A program made the position numbers and the translations under genes. A model generated the notes under the pieces. That model was not told where the DNA came from. It saw only the letters and a program-made list of their open reading frames with translations, and searched no databases. A stretch of DNA of 27,386 nt, taken from Candidatus Pelagibacterales bacterium. GTDB taxonomy: Bacteria > Pseudomonadota > Alphaproteobacteria > Pelagibacterales > AG-422-B15. Every line of letters starts with the position of its first letter. Position 1 is the first letter of the stretch. The stretch spans positions 1-27,386 of the forward strand of contig JADHQX010000005.1 in assembly GCA_016777745.1 (NCBI GenBank), in the 5' to 3' direction. This document shows positions 1 through 8,389 of the stretch, in pieces.

Positions 1-148
1 CTTTTGCGAACGGGCAGCGGGTATGAAAGGCGCAACCAGATGGCAGGTTCACAGGGCTGGGCACGTCCCCTTCCAGCCGCATGCGGCTGCTGGGCCGATC
101 CAGATCGCGTGATGGGATCGCGGAAATGAGCGCCAGCGTCAGATGGTG
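1..148 (-). pseudogene. C-terminal stump of a peptide-type ABC transporter ATPase (OppF/DppF-like)
   Basis: Read on the minus strand from about 148 down to the window edge, one frame gives the end of an Opp/Dpp-type ATPase: ALISAIP, then [10 protein letters not shown], then [11 protein letters not shown]. This is the C-terminal oligopeptide/dipeptide region that follows the nucleotide-binding domain in this family; the intact ATPase at 13664-14659 has LEGEIPSPTN and CKFQTRCPYA at the same place. Family-like sequence stops near 148, where an EamA permease fragment begins on the other strand, so Walker A, signature and Walker B are all missing. The stop codon must lie left of the window. No start codon is apparent. 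I read it as a 5'-truncated remnant. Confidence 0.72.
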
Positions 149-765
149 GAGCGCTTGCGCCCGGTATGTTGCCGTTTTGGGCCGCTTTAGCGGCCTATGC
201 TTTGGCTGGAGAGATCCCCGGGCCGCGCCGTCGCATCGGTTTGGCCATGATCCTTACTGGCGCTGTTGTCGTGAGCCTTTGGCCGATTTTGGGCGGGGCC
301 CGCGACGGCGCCTGGCGGGGGCATCTGATGTTTCTTACCGGCTCTGGCCTCTGGGCTATCTATTCAGTGATCTTCCGCCAAAGTGGTTTGACCCCAATGC
401 ATGGTTTGGTGATTGGCTTGTTCTGGGGCACGCTGACCATCACGCCGCTGCTACTTTTGAGTGGAAATGTAAGCTTTGCCATGGCTAATTGGGGCGATAT
501 CGTTGTAATGATGGTGATCCAAAGTTTAATCATCGGCATTCTGGCCATGGTACTGTTTAGTTATGCGGTTCGGCTACTGGGGGCGGCGGAATCGTCGGCC
601 TTCGGCGCTCTGACACCCATCCTCGCCTTGTTGGGCGGGGTCATGTTCTTGGGTGAATCAGTGGGGCCGTTGAAGGTGTTTGGTGTGGTCTTGGTGGCGG
701 CTGGTGTGTTTTTAGCCTCAGGCATTTTACGCAAATTTGATGCGGCAGCAAAACCGATTGAGTGA
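130..765 (+). pseudogene. DMT/EamA-family permease lacking its N-terminal third
   Basis: The frame runs from just after a TGA at 127-129 to a TGA at 763-765; the first ATG is at 166 (199 aa). The product is very hydrophobic, with about six to seven membrane segments: the end of the first EamA repeat ([19 protein letters not shown], typical of helices 4-5) followed by a complete second repeat ending in FLGESVGPLKVFGVVLVAAG. Intact family members have about 280-300 aa and ten helices. Upstream of 130 no frame is hydrophobic; instead the minus strand encodes an ABC ATPase end. I infer that a rearrangement removed helices 1-3. A shortened protein starting at 166 cannot be excluded, but no good ribosome-binding site is seen. 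Confidence 0.62.
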
Positions 766-802
766 CGGCGCGCAAGCACAGTAGCATCGGGCCGGTTGGA
801 TT

Positions 803-825
803 ATGCCGGATAATCTAGCCGGCAT
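803..825. terminator. Hairpin between convergent genes, possible bidirectional terminator
   Basis: A perfect 7-bp inverted repeat (ATGCCGG at 803-809, CCGGCAT at 819-825) with a 9-nt loop lies between the plus-strand EamA fragment and the minus-strand Na/Pi carrier and covers the carrier's stop codon. Neither side has a strong T-run, so it is a weak candidate. Confidence 0.38.
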
Positions 826-2491
826 TCTCGTCGCCACCAATCTTTTGGATCAGGCGGGTTTCCAATAGCTGACCTTCGCGCACAAGGATGGGATGTGCGA
901 TTTTGACGATCCATGAATGAAATTCTTTTAGTGAATAGGCGGTTTCCAGATGTATATCGCTGGAGGCAAGGCTGTCAGAATCCCCGCTACTGAGACGGCG
1001 CAAATGTTTTTTGCGACTGGATTGTTCCAGCTGTGCGATGGCAGCTTTTTCTTCCAGCAACAGTCGAGCGCTTTCTATATCAGCCGACAGCAAAACATTC
1101 GTCGCCAAATTGACATTTCGCGCGATTCGTTCGTGCAGGGCGCGCAATTCGTCAAAACCCGCGTCTGAAAACCGAAGCTTTTCACGATCTTTTTCACCGG
1201 CCAGTTCGATCAGACGTTTGGCAACGATGTCGCCCGCCGCTTCTAGCGAAATGGCGTAATCAACAAGGTTACGCATTTGTCTATTTTCAGATTTGGTGAG
1301 ACTGTCATGGTCGAAACCAGCGGAATACTGGCGGATGTGATCCAGCGCGTTATTAAGCGCGGCCTCGTCGGCCCGGATGGCAGCGACCTGCGCGGCGTCA
1401 AAAGATTTCAATAGTCCAAACGCGGGAGCAATCATTTCACTGACCAATGTTGCCATGCGCAAAACTTCGCGCTGAAGCATTGTAAGGGACTGTTTTGGTG
1501 ATGTGGTGACGTTTAAATGCAGAACGCTGTGATGATGCGGGGGTATATTGTTAGCTGGTGTTTCATTGTCGGGATATATCCAAGTAACCAGCCCTTGCAA
1601 ACGCCCTACGAACGGCAAGCTTAACAGCAAAATCAGGTTGAACAGGATATGCATTGTAACCAGCGCGTGAGCGTTGTCCATCGCGGTGATAAAGCCCGGT
1701 GTCGGCAGTTGATTGATCGCAAACAGCACGATCACTGAAACCGTGCCGCGTATGATCAAATTGGCAAGTGGGATGCGGCGCGATTTGGCTGACATTCCGC
1801 GCGTGAGCCACACCGGGATCAGCGCAGAGCCAAGGTTTGCCCCCAACACTAGCGACAGACCAACGCTTTGGGGCAGGGCACCAATGGCGACGAGCGTCAC
1901 GCAGATCAAAATGACTGCAACGGATGAATGCATCACAAACGCTAGTGCTACACCGGTGATGAACGCGGTCAGATAGTCCTGCACAAGATAGTCGGCGATC
2001 GCAGGCAAAAAGGCACTTTCACGGATCGGATCCATCGTTTCGCGCAAGAACCTGAGTGAGATCAGGATAAGGGCAATTCCCATCGCAATCCGTCCGGCCT
2101 GTTTCAGCATCGGACCTTGCGTTTTCAAAAATAAAAAACCGCCAACACCCAATAAGACGGGGACAATCCACTGAATATCTAGGGTCAGAACCCGGATCAA
2201 CAGCGCCGACCCCAGATCGCCGCCCAGAACGATCGCCATTCCGGCAGAAAATCCGATCGCCGACGTTCCCGAAAATCCGGCAACCAATAAAGTGACGGCG
2301 GCAGAGCTTTGCAATATCATCGCCAACATCACGCCGGTCAGCGTCATACCCAGTACGCTGGCCTTGGTGGTGACTAATCGGCGAAACGATGCACCATAAG
2401 CACGCTCGATCCCGGTAGAAACCATACTCACGGCGAAAAGCAGCAGCATCGTCGCACCAAATAGTTTGATGGCAAACGACAGGATAATCAT
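815..2491 (-). CDS. Na+/phosphate symporter family protein with PhoU-like C-terminal domain
   Basis: Inner-membrane carrier of the NptA/YjbB type (Na_Pi_cotrans), about 558 aa. Two inverted repeat halves each carry the family motif: QSSAAVT near residue 61 and HSSVAV near residue 188, each followed by a glycine-rich GxxLGSAL stretch. Eight or more hydrophobic segments fill residues 1-310, and a soluble helical PhoU-like region spans about 340-530. I chose the ATG at 2491 because it has an ACAGG sequence 8 nt upstream and starts at the usual hydrophobic N-terminus; an ATG at 2527 adds 12 polar residues and overlaps deoR. YjbB-type carriers are known to export phosphate when it is in excess. 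As the last gene of the phosphonate operon, this one probably disposes of phosphate released by PhnA (inference). Confidence 0.88.
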   Translation of the reverse strand: MIILSFAIKLFGATMLLLFAVSMVSTGIERAYGASFRRLVTTKASVLGMTLTGVMLAMILQSSAAVTLLVAGFSGTSAIGFSAGMAIVLGGDLGSALLIRVLTLDIQWIVPVLLGVGGFLFLKTQGPMLKQAGRIAMGIALILISLRFLRETMDPIRESAFLPAIADYLVQDYLTAFITGVALAFVMHSSVAVILICVTLVAIGALPQSVGLSLVLGANLGSALIPVWLTRGMSAKSRRIPLANLIIRGTVSVIVLFAINQLPTPGFITAMDNAHALVTMHILFNLILLLSLPFVGRLQGLVTWIYPDNETPANNIPPHHHSVLHLNVTTSPKQSLTMLQREVLRMATLVSEMIAPAFGLLKSFDAAQVAAIRADEAALNNALDHIRQYSAGFDHDSLTKSENRQMRNLVDYAISLEAAGDIVAKRLIELAGEKDREKLRFSDAGFDELRALHERIARNVNLATNVLLSADIESARLLLEEKAAIAQLEQSSRKKHLRRLSSGDSDSLASSDIHLETAYSLKEFHSWIVKIAHPILVREGQLLETRLIQKIGGDENAG

Positions 2492-2510
2492 CGCTGGAAC
2501 CTGTGGGCGT

Positions 2511-3308
2511 TCATTGTGCGCCCTCATCGCCTGCGATAAGCAATTCGATTTCCCATTTTTTCAGAAAGTCCGCAAAAACTGGCCTCAGATGCGTGTCCGT
2601 TATGACGGTGTCCACATCGGCCGGATCATAGGCAATCATTGGTGCGCACTGACCAAATTTATTGTGGTCAGCTACAACGATTGTGCGCCGCGCACGGCGC
2701 GCGATATTGCGGGCAAGTTCAGCTTCGCCTGCTGCCGCCAGCAAAAAACCTTCTGTCGGATCGATCCCGTCGACGCTAAAGACTGCGACATCAAAGTTGA
2801 ACCGCGCCACATAATTGATTGTATCGGTGCTAAATGCACCGCTTTCGACCATCCGTAATTCGCCACCAGCCAGAAAAACACGGTTTTCATTAAAGTTCAC
2901 CAACGCCTGCGCGGCATGGAGCCCGTTCGTAACAATCGTCAAATTGCGTTTGTTTTTCAAACCTTCGGCCACAAAAGCGGTGGTGGACCCGACGTCCAGA
3001 AAAACGCAACTGCCGTCGGGGATCAGATCAATAGCGCAGGTCGCGATTCGGGCCTTTTCGGCGGTGCGTTTGCCCAGACGCGCGACCAGCGGCGTCAACG
3101 CTTCGGCGTTGGTCAGGTAAACACCACCATGAACGCGCTGTACCAGACCGGATTTAGCCAAAGCCTTGACCGTGCGCCGCACCGTTTCTTCGCTGACGTT
3201 CAGGGCGCCGGCCAGATTAGACGTGCGCGCCGAGCCGCCAAAACCGCGCAGCGTGTCCATCAGTTCAACTTCGCGGTGGTTGGCGTGCTTTTCGGCCTTT
3301 TTGCTCAT
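2511..3308 (-). CDS. DeoR-family transcriptional regulator
   Basis: 265-aa regulator with an N-terminal winged helix (about residues 11-62, SEETVRRTVKALAKSGLVQR as recognition region, then HGGVYL) and a DeoR sugar-phosphate-sensing domain (DVGSTT at 105-110, TNGLHAAQ, LAGGELR, and DGIDPTEG further on). The ATG at 3308 has a strong AAGGAG site 8 nt upstream. The stop is 19 nt before the Na/Pi carrier start, so the two are probably co-transcribed. A 105-bp gap separates it from the permease gene upstream, and that gap holds candidate operator repeats. DeoR proteins usually sense phosphorylated small molecules, so a phosphonate or phosphate-ester intermediate is a plausible ligand (inference). 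A diverged fragment of a second DeoR protein lies at 23585-23767. Confidence 0.92.
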   Translation of the reverse strand: MSKKAEKHANHREVELMDTLRGFGGSARTSNLAGALNVSEETVRRTVKALAKSGLVQRVHGGVYLTNAEALTPLVARLGKRTAEKARIATCAIDLIPDGSCVFLDVGSTTAFVAEGLKNKRNLTIVTNGLHAAQALVNFNENRVFLAGGELRMVESGAFSTDTINYVARFNFDVAVFSVDGIDPTEGFLLAAAGEAELARNIARRARRTIVVADHNKFGQCAPMIAYDPADVDTVITDTHLRPVFADFLKKWEIELLIAGDEGAQ

Positions 3309-3368
3309 GTAGCGGACTCCTTAATGAGTGAGTATCGGCTGAAAGAGGACAAAGTCCAGTTGTTTATT

Positions 3369-3398
3369 TGGGAATTTGTGTGTTTTCGTGGAAATTTG
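3369..3398 (-). promoter_or_regulatory. Candidate DeoR operator repeats upstream of deoR
   Basis: Two near-identical 10-mers on the plus strand, TGGGAATTTG (3369-3378) and TGGAAATTTG (3389-3398), start exactly 20 bp apart, two helical turns. Overlapping them, read toward deoR on the minus strand, is TTCCACGAAAACACACAA (3376-3393), which matches 15 of 18 positions of TTCCACAAAAATCCACAA upstream of the phosphonate monoester hydrolase gene (11477-11494). The distances to the start codons are almost the same (67 and 65 nt). DeoR proteins commonly bind spaced repeats, so autoregulation is plausible. No binding data are available from sequence alone. Confidence 0.4.
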
Positions 3399-3413
3399 CC
3401 AAAAATGCGTGCG

Positions 3414-4262
3414 TTATTGGGTGTAAGCGATTACGGCAACACCCAGCGCCACGATGATCGCCGATAAAATTCGGGTCTTGGCCGGGCGTTCGCCGAATAC
3501 CAACACGCCAATAAGGGCGGCAATGATCACTGATGTTTCGCGCACTGCTGCGATGATACCAAGCGGGGCAAGCGTTTTGGCGTAAAGCACCAAGGCATAG
3601 GCCAACCCGGATATCAGACCGCCGATAAGGCCGATCCACAGAACGCGCATGCCGTTGGTGCGTAGCGTCGCGGCGCGCGGATATAAAACGAACACCGCCA
3701 CACATATTTCGGCGCTGAACAGCCATGCAATGTAGCCAAGCGGACTGCCCGATTGGCGAATGCCAAGCCCGTCGATGATCGAATATGCGGCGATCAGGAT
3801 AGCCGTCAGGACCGCTGGAACGAACGCAGGGGAATGTTTGGGCAAATGCCGCCATCCTAGGAGTGACAACGCCAACGATAGAATGCCCAATGAAACGATA
3901 GCTATGCCCACCCACGCCAAGACTGGCAAATATTCATCCGCCAGAACCAAGGCACCAAGGGCAATCATAACCGGCGCTAACCCGCGCGCGACCGGATAGA
4001 CAAACGACAGATCGCCGACGCGGTAGGCGGCGTTCAGGTAATAGTAATAGCCCCAATGGATCACGGTCGAGACGACAATATAAGGCCATGCTGCGGCCAG
4101 AGGCGCGGGCACAACCATCGCCAATGCTACGCCGGGCACAACATGGCCAAGCGCGATCAACCCGAGCGCCAGTGTGCGGTCAAGCGACCCTTTGACCATT
4201 GCGTTCCAAAGGGCGTGCAAAAAGGCAGCTAGCAGCACGATCGCGAATACGGCAGGTGTCAC
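3414..4262 (-). CDS. DMT superfamily (EamA) permease in the phosphonate operon
   Basis: 282-aa membrane protein with about ten hydrophobic helices in two EamA repeats; FVYPVARGLAPVMIALGALV and VFGERPAKTRILSAIIVALG mark the helix 3-5 ends of the two halves. The start is a GTG at 4262, overlapping the upstream pbfA-like stop codon by 4 nt (GTGA), so translation is probably coupled. EamA permeases export or import small polar solutes and their substrate cannot be read from sequence. No PhnCDE, PhnSTUV or AepXVWSP-type phosphonate importer is in the window, so this gene is one candidate for moving an aminophosphonate or a pathway product across the inner membrane (inference). Confidence 0.87.
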   Translation of the reverse strand: MTPAVFAIVLLAAFLHALWNAMVKGSLDRTLALGLIALGHVVPGVALAMVVPAPLAAAWPYIVVSTVIHWGYYYYLNAAYRVGDLSFVYPVARGLAPVMIALGALVLADEYLPVLAWVGIAIVSLGILSLALSLLGWRHLPKHSPAFVPAVLTAILIAAYSIIDGLGIRQSGSPLGYIAWLFSAEICVAVFVLYPRAATLRTNGMRVLWIGLIGGLISGLAYALVLYAKTLAPLGIIAAVRETSVIIAALIGVLVFGERPAKTRILSAIIVALGVAVIAYTQ

Positions 4263-5611
4263 GACATGTCTGCGAGGGCTTGGGCAACGATAGATAACGC
4301 GCGTTCCAGGTCGCTGCGTGAAATCGTCAACGGTGGCGACAATGTCAGGACGCTGCCGGCACTGATTTTGAAACTCAGCCCATTTTCCAAGCAGCGATAA
4401 TAGACTTTTTCGGCCAATTCTGTGGCGGGTTCACGGTTGTCACGATTCATAACCAGATCAACGCCAATCATCAGGCCTCGACCACTAATTTTGCCGACAT
4501 TGGGGTGATGCCCGATCAGATCGCTAAGGCGATCTATGGCGTATGTCCCCAGTTCGGCGGCGCGTTCATACAGGTTTTCGTCGGCAATGATGTCCAGCGT
4601 TGTTAGGGCGGCGCGCGCGGTCACCGGATTTTTTTCATGCGTGTAATGGCCGATGGCGAAATCACCTGCTACGTCCAGATCATGGCGCGCAATCACCGCA
4701 GCAATAGGCATTATACCACCGCCAAGAGCTTTGCCCAGTGTAACAATATCTGGAATAACGTCATCATGTTCAAAGGCAAACATACGACCGGTTTTGCCCA
4801 ATCCAGTTGGTATTTCATCAAAGATCAGCAACGCACCGTGGCGGTAGCATGCCGCGCGCACGGATTTCCAGTAGCCGGGTGGTGGCACAATTGGCACCGC
4901 GCGCATCGGTTCGGCAATGACGGCGGCTATGTCGCCTTCTTTGGCCAGCACGTAGTCCACCATGCCTGCGCAGGGCAGGCCACATATGTCGGGCCCCGAA
5001 TGACCGTAAGCGCAGCGATAACAGTTGAATGGCGCGACATGTTCGGCACCCGGCAACAGCGGCCCTGCGATGTGGCTGCGAAACGTCGCCTCGCCGCCAA
5101 CGCTGGCGGCCCCGAACCCCGCACCGTGAAATGAGTCCCAGAAACTGAGCGTTTTAAAACGTCCAGTGGCAGCACGCGCAAGACGCAGCGCAACTTCGTT
5201 GGCATCAGACCCACCGGTGGTGAACAGCACTTTGTTCAAATCGCCCGGTGCGATATCACCAAGGCGTTCCGCCAGTGCGACAGAGACATCGTTGGTAAAG
5301 CGGCGCGGCGAAAACGGCAGGGTATCCAGCTGGTCCTTGATCGCAGCGATCAGACGCGGGTGGCCGTAGCCGATGTGATGCACGGAATTGCCGTGAAAAT
5401 CCATGAAACGCCGCCCAGCGGTATCTTCAATCCAGATACCTTCGGCCTTGGTAATGGTCGAAGCACAGGGCGACGACAGCGCTTGATGCAAGAACGCGTT
5501 TGCGTCACGGCCCAACAGATCGCGGGTTTTGGCGTCGGTCGTGCGCGCCGCCCATTCGGCGCGTGCGGGCGACGTGTTAGCCTCGCCTTCGGTGTGGGCA
5601 GGCGGGCGCAT
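4259..5611 (-). CDS. pbfA: Class-III aminotransferase-fold PLP enzyme, probable (R)-1-hydroxy-2-aminoethylphosphonate ammonia-lyase
   Basis: About 450 aa, a full-length fold-type I PLP enzyme of the class-III aminotransferase family. Visible elements: TTGGSDANE (phosphate cup), IFDEIPTGLGKTG with the PLP-ring Asp near residue 265, and VTLGKALGGG with the Schiff-base Lys near 294. A cluster of four cysteines (about residues 197, 200, 210 and 214) lies in the small-domain loop. The name rests on context: PbfA enzymes are aminotransferase-like lyases repeatedly encoded beside PhnW, turning hydroxylated AEP into phosphonoacetaldehyde, which PhnY in this operon would oxidise. The first ATG is at 5611 (a TTG lies just before it); no clear ribosome-binding site is seen. 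It follows phnY by 32 bp and overlaps the EamA gene. A true transaminase remains possible. Confidence 0.74.
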   Translation of the reverse strand: MRPPAHTEGEANTSPARAEWAARTTDAKTRDLLGRDANAFLHQALSSPCASTITKAEGIWIEDTAGRRFMDFHGNSVHHIGYGHPRLIAAIKDQLDTLPFSPRRFTNDVSVALAERLGDIAPGDLNKVLFTTGGSDANEVALRLARAATGRFKTLSFWDSFHGAGFGAASVGGEATFRSHIAGPLLPGAEHVAPFNCYRCAYGHSGPDICGLPCAGMVDYVLAKEGDIAAVIAEPMRAVPIVPPPGYWKSVRAACYRHGALLIFDEIPTGLGKTGRMFAFEHDDVIPDIVTLGKALGGGIMPIAAVIARHDLDVAGDFAIGHYTHEKNPVTARAALTTLDIIADENLYERAAELGTYAIDRLSDLIGHHPNVGKISGRGLMIGVDLVMNRDNREPATELAEKVYYRCLENGLSFKISAGSVLTLSPPLTISRSDLERALSIVAQALADMS

Positions 5612-5643
5612 CAACTACGCGGCTTTGATTGCGGGGCCACCAT

Positions 5644-7125
5644 TCAGTTCGGCCAAGGCAAGGAATATGTCTTGACGTTGGTAAAAAATTTCATCGCCTC
5701 GGTTACACCTTCTTTGACGGCGTTGCCGCTGTCTTTGATGCCACCAAAAGGGGATGTTTCTATGCGATAGCCCGGTTGTTCCCAGATGTTGCACGTGCCA
5801 ACGTCCAGACCGTTGATATAGGCAATCGCTCGGTTCAGATCGTTGGTGCAAACTCCAGATGAAAGCCCAAAATTCGTTGAATTGGAAATTGCCATGACTT
5901 CCAAGTCATTGTCGGGAACGCGCACGATCGGGATGATGGGCCCGAATGTTTCTTCCATAACCAATTCGCTGTCGTGGGGCACATAGTCCACCACGATTGG
6001 TGGCAAAAGTGCGCCTTGCCGCCCCGGGTGATACAGAATTTTTGCACCCTGTTTTTCGGCGTCATAAACGCGGTTTTCAAACAATTCAGCAGCGGATGCA
6101 TGGATCACGCAGCCCAACTCGGTCTCCGGATTCTGTGGATCGCCGAATTTGATTGCTTTGGCCTTGGCCACCACCATCGGCACGAATTTATCCGCCACGC
6201 TTTCCTGAACCAAAATTCGCTTGATTGCGGTACAACGCTGGCCCGAGTTTCCGGTGGCACCAGCAACGGCAATGGTTGCAGCTTTTTCAAGATCGGCGTC
6301 GCTTAGATCGTTGCAAACAATCAACGGATCGTTTCCGCCCAATTCAAGCGCCTGGCGTTTGTAGCCAGCTTTCGACGCGATCAGTTTGCCGACCGGCACA
6401 CCGCCTGTAAACGTGATGATATCGATATGCGGGTTCAGAATCATCTCTTCACCGATGTCCTTTGGCCAACCGGTGACAATCTGGAACATTTCAGGTGGCA
6501 GGCCAGCTTCGTATAGAATATCGGCCAGCGCGATAGCGGTCAGAGGTGTCAATTCTGTCGGTTTGCACACCATACAATTATTTGTGGCAATTGACGGCGC
6601 AATTTTGTGACTGACCATGTTCAGCGGGTGGTTAAACGGGGTTATGGCACTGATCGCCGTGACTGGTTCGCGCTTGGTAAAGATTTTGCGCTCTTTGCCA
6701 TTATGGGTCAGATCACAAGAAAAAATCTGGCCATCGTCATTCAGCGCCTGCTGAGAGGCAAACTGATACACGTCTTGCGCGCGTTTGGTTTCATAGATTG
6801 CATGCTGGTGGCAGATGCCAAGTTCCAGCACCAGCCATTTGGCCAAATATTCACGACGTTCGCCGATCAATTCCCCCGCACGGCGCAGGATCTGGCTGCG
6901 TTCGTAACGGCTGAGCGTCGACTTGTAGTTGGCGGCTATTTCAAAGGCACGGGCGGCGTGTTCGGCCTTACCCGCCGGGACCGTTCCAACTACTTCTTCG
7001 GTATAGGGGTACCACACTTCGATTACGTCGTCAGTAAAGACGATTTCGCCGCCGATGCGCATGCCTTCATGCCGGATACCGATCTTTTTGGTCATGGGCT
7101 GGTCGTCGTTAATATCTTTGGTCAT
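5644..7125 (-). CDS. phnY: Phosphonoacetaldehyde dehydrogenase
   Basis: NAD-dependent aldehyde dehydrogenase of the PhnY type (about 493 aa; the Sinorhizobium enzyme is about 485), converting phosphonoacetaldehyde to phosphonoacetate. I recognise the family by MRIGGE near the start, [61 protein letters not shown] and the ending [14 protein letters not shown] with [12 protein letters not shown]. The catalytic residues are in place: Asn about 165, Glu about 261, Cys about 298. The start is uncertain because a 30-nt imperfect tandem repeat supplies two in-frame ATGs (7125 and 7095), and another ATG is at 7143. I chose 7125 for its AAGGA 10 nt upstream. It sits 19 nt after phnA. A PhnY-like N-terminal fragment recurs at 23764-23874. 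Confidence 0.93.
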   Translation of the reverse strand: MTKDINDDQPMTKKIGIRHEGMRIGGEIVFTDDVIEVWYPYTEEVVGTVPAGKAEHAARAFEIAANYKSTLSRYERSQILRRAGELIGERREYLAKWLVLELGICHQHAIYETKRAQDVYQFASQQALNDDGQIFSCDLTHNGKERKIFTKREPVTAISAITPFNHPLNMVSHKIAPSIATNNCMVCKPTELTPLTAIALADILYEAGLPPEMFQIVTGWPKDIGEEMILNPHIDIITFTGGVPVGKLIASKAGYKRQALELGGNDPLIVCNDLSDADLEKAATIAVAGATGNSGQRCTAIKRILVQESVADKFVPMVVAKAKAIKFGDPQNPETELGCVIHASAAELFENRVYDAEKQGAKILYHPGRQGALLPPIVVDYVPHDSELVMEETFGPIIPIVRVPDNDLEVMAISNSTNFGLSSGVCTNDLNRAIAYINGLDVGTCNIWEQPGYRIETSPFGGIKDSGNAVKEGVTEAMKFFTNVKTYSLPWPN

Positions 7126-7140
7126 GGCTTGGTCGTCCTT
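7081..7140 (-). repeat. Imperfect 30-nt tandem repeat covering the phnY start
   Basis: The two halves, 7081-7110 and 7111-7140, agree at 24 of 30 positions. In the phnY frame each encodes a DDQ-x-MTK unit, so the repeat duplicates a start codon: the upstream unit (ATG 7125) keeps an AAGGA site, the downstream one (ATG 7095) does not. This looks like a local duplication that lengthened the PhnY N-terminus by ten residues. Confidence 0.75.
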
Positions 7141-7144
7141 CATA

Positions 7145-8389
7145 TCAAAGTGCGGCGGCGGTGGTTGCATAAAACAGCGCATCAAAATTGCGCAGTACCG
7201 GCTGGCAGGGCAAATCAATAACCCGGTTCACGATAAATGGCACCTCTTGTTCCGTCAGGCCACCATGACTGCGCAGCGGTTCATTCAGGGCTGCCAGATC
7301 GTGGCGATGTTCTGATGTGCCGATCGTCATGTTTTCGGTTGAGATCATAACGATGTCGCCAATACGGTCCGCGGGTAACTCAAAGCGTTTCACGGCCTCG
7401 GCCTTGTCCATCACTTCCAGAATTTCTGGGCGTGCACGCAGGCGGGCGATGATATCGCCCAGATCGGTGCCTTTTGGCAGATAAGCAGTGCCAAATCCGC
7501 CAAGCGCACCGTGATGTACAACGTAAGGATCGGTGATAGGCAGGATTACGCGGGCAGTGGCCACACCCAGCCATTCGTCCAGCAAGTCCTGAACATAGAT
7601 AACCTGTGGGTCGCCGTTTGCGTCATGTTTGGGTTTCATGCCGTGATCAGCGGTCACGACAATCGCGGCCCCCATTGCATCCAGCTGGGTCAAATATCTG
7701 TCGAACATTTCATAAAAGCTTTGTGCCTCGGCCTGTTCAGGGGCGTATTTATGCTGCACGAAGTCGGTTGTGGTCAGATACATCACATCCGGTTTCCATT
7801 CGGCCAAAAGTTTAACGCCTGCTGCAAAAACAAATTCTGACAACTCGGCGGAATAAACTTCGGGTTGGGCCATGCCCAGCCAATTACTGGCATAGTCCTG
7901 GCCGTGTTCCGCTTGGGTCGAGCTATCGGATTTTTCGGCTGAAAAGCATTTGGCACGATCGTCGTTAAACGCCAGACCGGCCCCCAGCAGGGCGCGCAAC
8001 TTGTCTTTGGCTGTCACGATAGCGACCCGTGCACCTGCGTCGTAGAATTTTGAAAACACGGTTGGTGCGCGCAAAAATCGCACGTCATTCATCATGACTT
8101 CTTCTCCGGTTTCAGGTTCGTACAAATAGTTGCCACAGATGCCGTGAACGGCGGGTGGGTGACCGGTAGCAATCGACAGATTATTGGGGTTGGTGAACGA
8201 TGGGATCACCGAATGGGCCAGCCGATCGGTGCCCGTTTCGCGCATGCGCTTTAACGTTGGCATCAGCCCTTTGGCTATCGCAACGTCCAGATAGGCCGGT
8301 TCACAGCCGTCAAGGCAAATTGCGATAGCGCAGGTTTTTGGGGCTGGATATGTGCGGTCGTTGGCGGTGACGGCGTGCGTGATTGTCAT
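7145..8389 (-). CDS. phnA: Phosphonoacetate hydrolase
   Basis: 414-aa alkaline-phosphatase-superfamily enzyme that splits phosphonoacetate into acetate and phosphate, presumably in the cytoplasm (no signal peptide). All metal ligands and the nucleophile recalled for the Sinorhizobium enzyme (D29, T68, D211, H215, D250, H251, H377) are present here at a constant shift of two: D27, T66 (in PSFTNPNN), D209 and H213 ([10 protein letters not shown]), D248-H249 (TADHGM) and H375 (LRSHGG). The ATG at 8389 overlaps the phnW stop by 4 nt, so the pair is translationally coupled. It directly precedes phnY. A PhnX-type phosphonatase is not present, so this is the oxidative AEP route. Confidence 0.96.
   Translation of the reverse strand: MTITHAVTANDRTYPAPKTCAIAICLDGCEPAYLDVAIAKGLMPTLKRMRETGTDRLAHSVIPSFTNPNNLSIATGHPPAVHGICGNYLYEPETGEEVMMNDVRFLRAPTVFSKFYDAGARVAIVTAKDKLRALLGAGLAFNDDRAKCFSAEKSDSSTQAEHGQDYASNWLGMAQPEVYSAELSEFVFAAGVKLLAEWKPDVMYLTTTDFVQHKYAPEQAEAQSFYEMFDRYLTQLDAMGAAIVVTADHGMKPKHDANGDPQVIYVQDLLDEWLGVATARVILPITDPYVVHHGALGGFGTAYLPKGTDLGDIIARLRARPEILEVMDKAEAVKRFELPADRIGDIVMISTENMTIGTSEHRHDLAALNEPLRSHGGLTEQEVPFIVNRVIDLPCQPVLRNFDALFYATTAAAL

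Noticed and set aside
81..488. Plus-strand open frame of 135 codons near the left edge
   Set aside because: It overlaps the EamA fragment out of frame and is Arg/Trp-rich without hydrophobic segments; the real signals are the EamA frame and the minus-strand ATPase end.
4637..5134. Plus-strand open frame of 165 codons opposite the pbfA-like gene
   Set aside because: It is a codon-bias shadow of the aminotransferase-fold gene; its translation has no recognisable domain.
6607..7221. Long plus-strand open frame of about 204 codons opposite phnY
   Set aside because: It is antisense to the well-conserved phnY coding sequence, has no family resemblance and no ribosome-binding site.
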